Of a DNA stretch of 10,618 nucleotides, positions 6,727 through 10,618 are shown in pieces. The stretch covers positions 1 through 10,618 of the forward strand of contig CAJTPN010000020.1 in the NCBI GenBank assembly GCA_910578185.1, in the 5' to 3' direction. Below the pieces are notes generated by a model. The model ran no database searches and was not told where the DNA came from. It worked only from the letters and a program-made list of their open reading frames with translations. Numbering within the stretch: position 1 is the first letter of the stretch; each line of letters starts with the position of its first letter. The position numbers and the translations under genes are program-made. The DNA is from an uncultured Acetatifactor sp. GTDB lineage: Bacteria > Bacillota > Clostridia > Lachnospirales > Lachnospiraceae.

Positions 6727-6731
6727 CGTAT

Positions 6732-6860
6732 TTACCTGCCTTTTCTTTTTCTCTTTCGTTTCCCTGAAACGGTTTGGCCCGGGGCCAAGTCGTCAATTAG
6801 GGAGGTAACAAACATTGTATCCCGTGCTTTTGCCGTAAACGAAGGAAGTTTTTGTGCCAT
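6732..6860 (-). CDS. Possible 42-aa basic-tailed small protein in the exonuclease leader
   Basis: A 42-codon ORF on the minus strand starts MAQKLPSFTAKARDTMFV, continues with SLIDDLAPGQTV and ends in a run of Lys/Arg (SGKRKRKRKGR). Its stop lies five bases before the exonuclease ATG, and it fits inside the transcript predicted from the promoter at 6891-6919. Composition looks protein-like, with a mixed hydrophobic/acidic centre and a basic, nucleic-acid-binding-like tail. Against it, no clear Shine-Dalgarno precedes the ATG at 6860 (the upstream bases are GC-rich), and I do not recognise a family. A second in-frame Met at residue 16 is an alternative start. It could be a leader peptide coupled to the exonuclease, a small partner protein, a decayed gene, or chance. 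Confidence 0.4.
   Translation of the reverse strand: MAQKLPSFTAKARDTMFVTSLIDDLAPGQTVSGKRKRKRKGR
6757..6788. repeat. Two adjacent short hairpins in the exonuclease leader
   Basis: CGTTTC-CCT-GAAACG (6757-6771) and TTGGCC-CGG-GGCCAA (6774-6788) are perfect 6-bp stems with 3-base loops, two bases apart. On the minus-strand transcript they fall 31-62 bases before the exonuclease ATG and are followed by a purine-rich tract rather than U residues, so they are not a terminator. They could shape translation or protect the mRNA. They also overlap the possible 42-aa ORF. Confidence 0.5.
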
Positions 6861-6890
6861 CGCCGCGGCCTGGCCGTTGACGATAATCCC

Positions 6891-6919
6891 ATTATATTAA
6901 ACGTTGGAGATTTTTTCAA
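6891..6919 (-). promoter_or_regulatory. Near-consensus sigma-A promoter for the exonuclease gene
   Basis: On the minus strand TTGAAA (6919-6914) and TATAAT (6896-6891) are separated by exactly 17 bases, five of six and six of six matches to the sigma-A consensus. Transcription should begin near 6884 and give a leader of about 158 bases before the exonuclease ATG, including the small ORF and the paired hairpins. Confidence 0.75.
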
Positions 6920-6991
6920 TGCTAACTTGGCAAATAGCAGAACGAACCGGTATGAAAGGGAAAACCGTAACAATCAGGAAAATATCCGTAG

Positions 6992-7018
6992 GCATTTGTG
7001 TACATTGTATTGCATTTG
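6992..7018 (+). promoter_or_regulatory. Direct repeat GCATTTG at 20-bp spacing, possible regulator site
   Basis: GCATTTG occurs at 6992-6998 and again at 7012-7018, a start-to-start distance of 20 bases (about two helical turns). The second copy overlaps the proposed -35 of the GH2 promoter. Paired direct half-sites of this spacing touching the -35 are typical of AraC/XylS-family activators, which often control glycosidase genes. No such regulator gene is in the window, so this is a suggestion only. Confidence 0.35.
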
Positions 7019-7038
7019 GATATAAGTGGAGATATAAT
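7010..7038 (+). promoter_or_regulatory. Likely sigma-A promoter for the GH2 gene
   Basis: TATAAT (7033-7038) lies 17 bases after TTGCAT (7010-7015), a perfect -10 with a partial -35. A start near 7045 would give a leader of about 56 bases to the GH2 ATG at 7101. The weak -35 overlapped by a direct repeat would suit an activator-dependent promoter. Confidence 0.6.
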
Positions 7039-7100
7039 GTAAATAAGATTATCATGCAAACATATTTGTCGGATCGGGCTTTCAGAGGACGGAGGATGTT

Positions 7101-9578
7101 ATGCCAAGGACAGAGCGGAAATTAATGACAGGATGGGAATTTGCACTGAAAAGATGCACACCCCGCTGGGTCAGAAAAGAGGACTATGGCCGTTTTGCGG
7201 TGTGCGGACCTGAAAAATATGAGCTGCCTCCGGATTCTGACTTCAGATCGGTGAAGCTGCCCCATGACTGGGCGGTGGCTGCTCCGTTTAACAGAGGGAT
7301 GGAGCAGGGGGCGCCGCAGGGGTATCGCGACCGCTGGGGTATTGGCTGGTATCGCAGGAAACTGGAAATAGAGGAAAAAAAGAAGGGTTATCGGTATTAC
7401 TTGGATTTTGGGGCTGTCTATGAGAACTGTTCCGTTTGGGTCAACCGGAAGTTTGCAGGCGGCCAGAAGTATGGATACACTCCTTTTCGGCTGGATGTGA
7501 CGGAGGCGTTGTCTTCCGGCGGGAATGAGATTTTGGTCAAGGTAGATAATTCCAATGCGCCGGTGGATCGGTGGTATAGCGGTTGCGGAATTTACCGCAC
7601 TGTTAAGCTGGTGGAAGTAGAAGACAGACATCTGGACGAACGGGAAATTGTGGTACATACACAGATAAATGGTGGGACGGCGTCTGTGAGAGTGGATGTG
7701 GGTCAGCGTTGCCAGGTGTACGGAGCTTTGCAGGAGGCAGGTATCTGGGAGAGGATCATGGGTGACGATGGGGCCTGGGCAACCGGAAGCGGCAGTCCCG
7801 CGCATAGAGAAATCCTTCCCAAGGCGGCATTGTCCAGAGAATTTGTGGCGGAAGGGACGGAGGGGGTATTGTGTTTTGAAATTCCTGAGCCCCTTTTGTG
7901 GACGGCAGAGACCCCAAACCTGTATCAGCTGAAATTGGAGTTAAGGGACGGGGACCGGGCGGCGGATGCGGTTTGTCTGCGCATTGGTATTCGGAGGGTA
8001 GAATTTATTCCGGGGAGCGGAATGTATGTAAACGGCAGTCCGGTGAAATTAAAGGGAGTATGCCTTCATCAGGAGGCGGGCTGTGTGGGGAACGCGGTGC
8101 GGCCGGAAGTGTGGCGGCAACGCCTGGAAAATTTAAAGGAAATGGGCTGTAATGCCATTCGTACCGCGCATCATGTATTTGCTTCCGAATTTATGGATCT
8201 TTGTGATGAAATGGGCTTTTATGTCTATGAGGAATGCTTTGATAAATGGACGGGGGGATTGTATGGCAGGTATTTCGCATCCTGGTGGCAGCATGATTTG
8301 GATGCCATGGTGAAGCGGGACAGGAACCGGCCCTCTGTTGTCATATGGGGCGTGGGCAATGAAGTGGAGAACCAGGCACAGACGCCCATGTTGGAAATTC
8401 TGAAAACGCTTACAAATTATGTGAAGGTTCTGGATGGGACACGGCCGGTCTCCTGTGCCATGAATCCGCATTTTTCCAGGGAATCCGTGAAGAATATAGA
8501 GGGCGTTAAGGATATTCAGAAGCTGGTGGACGAAGAAAGCAACACGGAAATATTTGATGTGGACGAGAAGATAGATCAGATTGGTAAGATAGGAGAGATT
8601 GTGGATATTCTCGCCTGCAACTATCAGGAACAATGGTATGAACGGATTCATGAGAGAATTCCTGACAGGTTGATATTGGGAACGGAAATTTACCAATACT
8701 TTCAGGGGCATTATGACCAGATGCAGAATTTCACGGAAAAGAATCCTGCGCTGGTGCCTGCAGGAAGAGATTATTGTATCGGAAGCTTTTTGTGGACGGG
8801 ATACGATTATCTGGGTGAATCCATGGGGTATCCCGCTAAGGGTTGGAGCGGCGCGCCCATCCATACCAACAATGAGCGGAGGCCTGGGTATTATATTTTA
8901 CAGAGTTATTGGAGCGAAAAGCCCATGGTACACTTTTCCGTCATGGATTATTCTGTGTCGGACGAGGGGGTGAAAGAGCATTGGGATATGCCTTTTTACG
9001 CGGATCACTGGCACTTCCCGCAATTTCAAAAGGCAGTGATTCCCTTTATCATTGTCTGTAACTGTGAGGAAGCGGCTTTGTACTTAAACGGAAAGCGTTT
9101 CTTCCTGCCAAAGCCTTCCGAATGTCCGGACGGGGTGATTCATGGTTATCTTCCCTGGCAGGCAGGGACGGTGCGTGTGGTTGGGCTGCAGGACGGCAAA
9201 GAGGTATGCAGCCATGTAACCGTGACGCCGCAAGCGGCGGTGAGTCTGCGGTTTGACAGAGAACTGACAGAAACGGATGCCGTGGCGGGAAAGCAGTTTC
9301 TGCTTACGGTACGTGCGGTGGATGACAACAAGACGCCTTGTTTTCGGGAGAACGGAAAGGTGTGTTTTCGAGTGGAAGGACCTGCAGGCATTGTGGCAGT
9401 GGATAACGGAGATATTACGGGAAATGAGCCGTATCAGGAGAACTTCATTCATCTTTACCATGGAAGCGCCAGCGTGATGGTGGAGTTGAGCGGGGAGCCG
9501 GGGCGTGTGGCCGTCTGGGCAGATGGCTGCGGTTTAAGGAGCGGCGAGACGATTCTTGTTGTAGGAAACAGTTGTTAA
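7101..9578 (+). CDS. Glycoside hydrolase family 2 beta-galactosidase-type enzyme
   Basis: The 825-residue product has the GH2 layout: an N-terminal sugar-binding jelly roll (about 8-170, with LPHDWAV, GIGWYRR and GYTPFRLDVT), an Ig-like sandwich (about 175-300, ending near WTAETPNLYQLKLEL), a TIM barrel (about 306-600), then a DUF4982-like region (about 605-705) and a final beta-sandwich (about 710-825). The acid/base is Glu421 in WGVGNEVE and the nucleophile is probably Glu529 in LILGTEI. There is no signal peptide, so it acts in the cytoplasm on imported oligosaccharides. The family also holds beta-glucuronidases and other exo-glycosidases; the DUF4982 tail favours beta-galactosidase-like activity but the sugar is not proven. 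In the barrel the usual HNPP-type motif reads HHVFA (357-361). GGAGG (7091-7095) supports the start. The FecR-domain gene follows after 23 bases. Confidence 0.9.
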   Translation: MPRTERKLMTGWEFALKRCTPRWVRKEDYGRFAVCGPEKYELPPDSDFRSVKLPHDWAVAAPFNRGMEQGAPQGYRDRWGIGWYRRKLEIEEKKKGYRYYLDFGAVYENCSVWVNRKFAGGQKYGYTPFRLDVTEALSSGGNEILVKVDNSNAPVDRWYSGCGIYRTVKLVEVEDRHLDEREIVVHTQINGGTASVRVDVGQRCQVYGALQEAGIWERIMGDDGAWATGSGSPAHREILPKAALSREFVAEGTEGVLCFEIPEPLLWTAETPNLYQLKLELRDGDRAADAVCLRIGIRRVEFIPGSGMYVNGSPVKLKGVCLHQEAGCVGNAVRPEVWRQRLENLKEMGCNAIRTAHHVFASEFMDLCDEMGFYVYEECFDKWTGGLYGRYFASWWQHDLDAMVKRDRNRPSVVIWGVGNEVENQAQTPMLEILKTLTNYVKVLDGTRPVSCAMNPHFSRESVKNIEGVKDIQKLVDEESNTEIFDVDEKIDQIGKIGEIVDILACNYQEQWYERIHERIPDRLILGTEIYQYFQGHYDQMQNFTEKNPALVPAGRDYCIGSFLWTGYDYLGESMGYPAKGWSGAPIHTNNERRPGYYILQSYWSEKPMVHFSVMDYSVSDEGVKEHWDMPFYADHWHFPQFQKAVIPFIIVCNCEEAALYLNGKRFFLPKPSECPDGVIHGYLPWQAGTVRVVGLQDGKEVCSHVTVTPQAAVSLRFDRELTETDAVAGKQFLLTVRAVDDNKTPCFRENGKVCFRVEGPAGIVAVDNGDITGNEPYQENFIHLYHGSASVMVELSGEPGRVAVWADGCGLRSGETILVVGNSC

Positions 9579-9601
9579 TAAAGGGAAGTGAGGTATGCAA
9601 T

Positions 9602-10618
9602 ATGAAAAAAGAAATGGATTCTAAAAAGGCGGTCATAGCTGCGGCTGCAGCGGTGGCAGTGGTAATCCTGGCAGTTCTTTTATTCATGTTGACACGGGGG
9701 GAGAAGAACGAGGGCTATCGTTCCATTAGAATTGTGGAGTTAGAGGGAACAGTCACAATTGACAGGGAGAACGTGGGCAATCTGAGCGCATCCGTGAATA
9801 TGAATTTGATGTCGGGAGATTATGTTGCTACGGAACAGGGAGCTTATGTGGTGCTTAGACTGGACGCTGATAAGTATGTGATGTTGGGAGAGTGCGGCGC
9901 CATGGAAGTAACTGCAGAGGGAGACGAGACGGTGGGAAGAACTTCCATCCGTCTGGATGCCGGCAGTGTGTTAAGCGAGATTCAGAATCCGCTTGGGCAG
10001 GGCGCCGCTTATGATATTGTAACGCCCAAGGCAACCATGTCCGTGCGCGGAACCGTATTTGAGGTGCGAAATCACGGAAACGGCAGCGAAGATACGGTGT
10101 CGGTGCTGGTATATGACGGCAGTGTTGAGATTGATTTGGACGGAAGAGAACCTGTAATGTGTCGGGAGGGAGAATATTCGGAGTTTACGCAGGGAGAGAC
10201 ACCCCAATTCCTGACAGAAAAGGGAACTATCACAAAAGATCAGGTAGACGGACAGATTTTACGTTATCTGCAGCAGATACAGAAAGAGGGCAGAGAAGTC
10301 AGTATGGGTGTGAGCCAGGAGGTGAGCGGAAACGAGCCGGCGGCGCCGATTCCGGAAGCAACGCCTGTTCCTGCAGTTGGGCCTGTTTCGCTTCCCACAC
10401 CTGTACCTACTGCTGTTCCGGAGATGACGCCGCAGCCTACGGCTATTCCGACTCCGGAGCCGCAGCCTTCACCGATGGTTCAGAGACCTGCGGCGATGGC
10501 GACTCCTGTGCCTGCAGCGACGCCGGAAGCAGAAGATGATAAGGATCTGGATGAACAGGAACCGGAGGCAACGGCAACCCCGAGCCCGGAACCCAGTGAG
10601 ACGCCGAAACCGGAGGCA
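9602..10618 (+). CDS. Membrane-anchored FecR-domain protein with Pro/Thr-rich tail, 3' end missing
   Basis: The ORF starts at ATG 9602, preceded by GTGAGG (9588-9593), and stays open for 339 codons to the window end. It has a short Lys-containing N-terminus, one hydrophobic span (about 9-31) and an extracytoplasmic FecR-like domain (about 43-195). The domain shows VELEGTVTI, LMSGDYVATEQGAYVVLRLD, and the hallmark TPKATMSVRGTVFEV (141-155). From about 245 on the protein is rich in Pro, Thr, Glu and Ala (PTPVPTAVPEMTP and similar), a likely extended stalk or wall-spanning linker. FecR domains are best known as sensor partners of FecI-type sigma factors and TonB receptors in Gram-negatives, but many Gram-positive surface proteins carry the fold. 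No sigma factor or receptor is adjacent here. The gene is probably co-transcribed with the GH2 gene; a surface-structural or sensing role is inferred only. Confidence 0.85.
   Translation, partial: MKKEMDSKKAVIAAAAAVAVVILAVLLFMLTRGEKNEGYRSIRIVELEGTVTIDRENVGNLSASVNMNLMSGDYVATEQGAYVVLRLDADKYVMLGECGAMEVTAEGDETVGRTSIRLDAGSVLSEIQNPLGQGAAYDIVTPKATMSVRGTVFEVRNHGNGSEDTVSVLVYDGSVEIDLDGREPVMCREGEYSEFTQGETPQFLTEKGTITKDQVDGQILRYLQQIQKEGREVSMGVSQEVSGNEPAAPIPEATPVPAVGPVSLPTPVPTAVPEMTPQPTAIPTPEPQPSPMVQRPAAMATPVPAATPEAEDDKDLDEQEPEATATPSPEPSETPKPEA

Noticed and set aside
6904..7125. 73-codon plus-strand ORF in the divergent control region
   Set aside because: It spans both the proposed GH2 promoter and its ribosome site, overlaps the GH2 start in another frame, and lacks its own ribosome site.
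7122..7805. 227-codon minus-strand ORF opposite the GH2 gene, and a similar one at 8133-8864
   Set aside because: Both mirror a well-supported GH2 coding sequence, and their products are low in recognisable motifs.
9595..9624. Alternative ATG seven bases before the FecR-domain gene start
   Set aside because: It opens a nine-codon frame that stops at once; the ATG at 9602 gives the full membrane span and domain.
10159..10539. 126-codon plus-strand ORF rich in Cys, Ser and Gly inside the FecR-domain gene
   Set aside because: It is the shifted frame of the Pro/Thr-rich coding tail; the odd composition comes from reading repeated proline codons out of frame.
1..10618. CRISPR array, insertion sequence, tRNA or rRNA gene, phage module
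   Set aside because: No regularly spaced repeats, transposase motifs, cloverleaf-like sequences or phage genes were seen anywhere in the window.

Overview
The window looks like chromosomal DNA from a spore-forming Gram-positive, most likely a clostridium of the Lachnospiraceae type. It carries a complete spoIIAA-spoIIAB-sigF operon, G-rich Shine-Dalgarno sites ahead of most genes, tightly packed or overlapping operons, roughly balanced base composition, and glycan-directed enzymes typical of gut Firmicutes. The organism is inferred from gene content; no rRNA or tRNA gene is present to fix it.

Layout. (1) Bases 1-2825 hold a co-directional operon: the 3' part of folC (folylpolyglutamate/dihydrofolate synthase, start lies before the window), an overlapping 51-residue acidic protein of unknown function, and a zinc-ribbon/TPR/one-membrane-span protein, closed by a clear intrinsic terminator. 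(2) Bases 2826-4525 hold the early forespore switch: SpoIIAA (anti-anti-sigma), SpoIIAB (anti-sigma kinase, with an unusual ~15-residue insert) and sigma-F. A perfect 14-bp palindrome sits just upstream. (3) Bases 4649-5929 encode a membrane-anchored GH25 lysozyme-type muramidase with a low-complexity stalk. (4) A strong hairpin at 5952-6009 separates it from a convergent gene for a DnaQ-like DEDDh exonuclease fused to a topoisomerase-type zinc finger. (5) Bases 6727-7100 are a divergent control region with a near-consensus sigma-A promoter on each strand, a short basic ORF in the exonuclease leader, two small hairpins, and a 20-bp-spaced direct repeat over the -35 of the rightward promoter. 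(6) Bases 7101-9578 encode a cytoplasmic GH2 beta-galactosidase-type enzyme. After 23 bases follows a membrane-anchored FecR-domain protein with a proline/threonine-rich tail that runs off the window end.

How the parts relate. The SpoIIA trio is a known regulatory circuit: SpoIIAB binds and inhibits sigma-F and phosphorylates SpoIIAA on the serine in its DSSG motif, and unphosphorylated SpoIIAA frees sigma-F. The GH25 enzyme directly downstream could act on peptidoglycan during sporulation or vegetative growth, but only its position suggests a link. The GH2 and FecR-domain genes probably share a transcript. Most of the window is ordinary housekeeping and sporulation content. The points most worth a second look are the SpoIIAB insert, the palindrome before spoIIAA, the basic mini-ORF in the exonuclease leader, the overlapping acidic ORF after folC, and a FecR-domain protein with no FecI or TonB partner in view.
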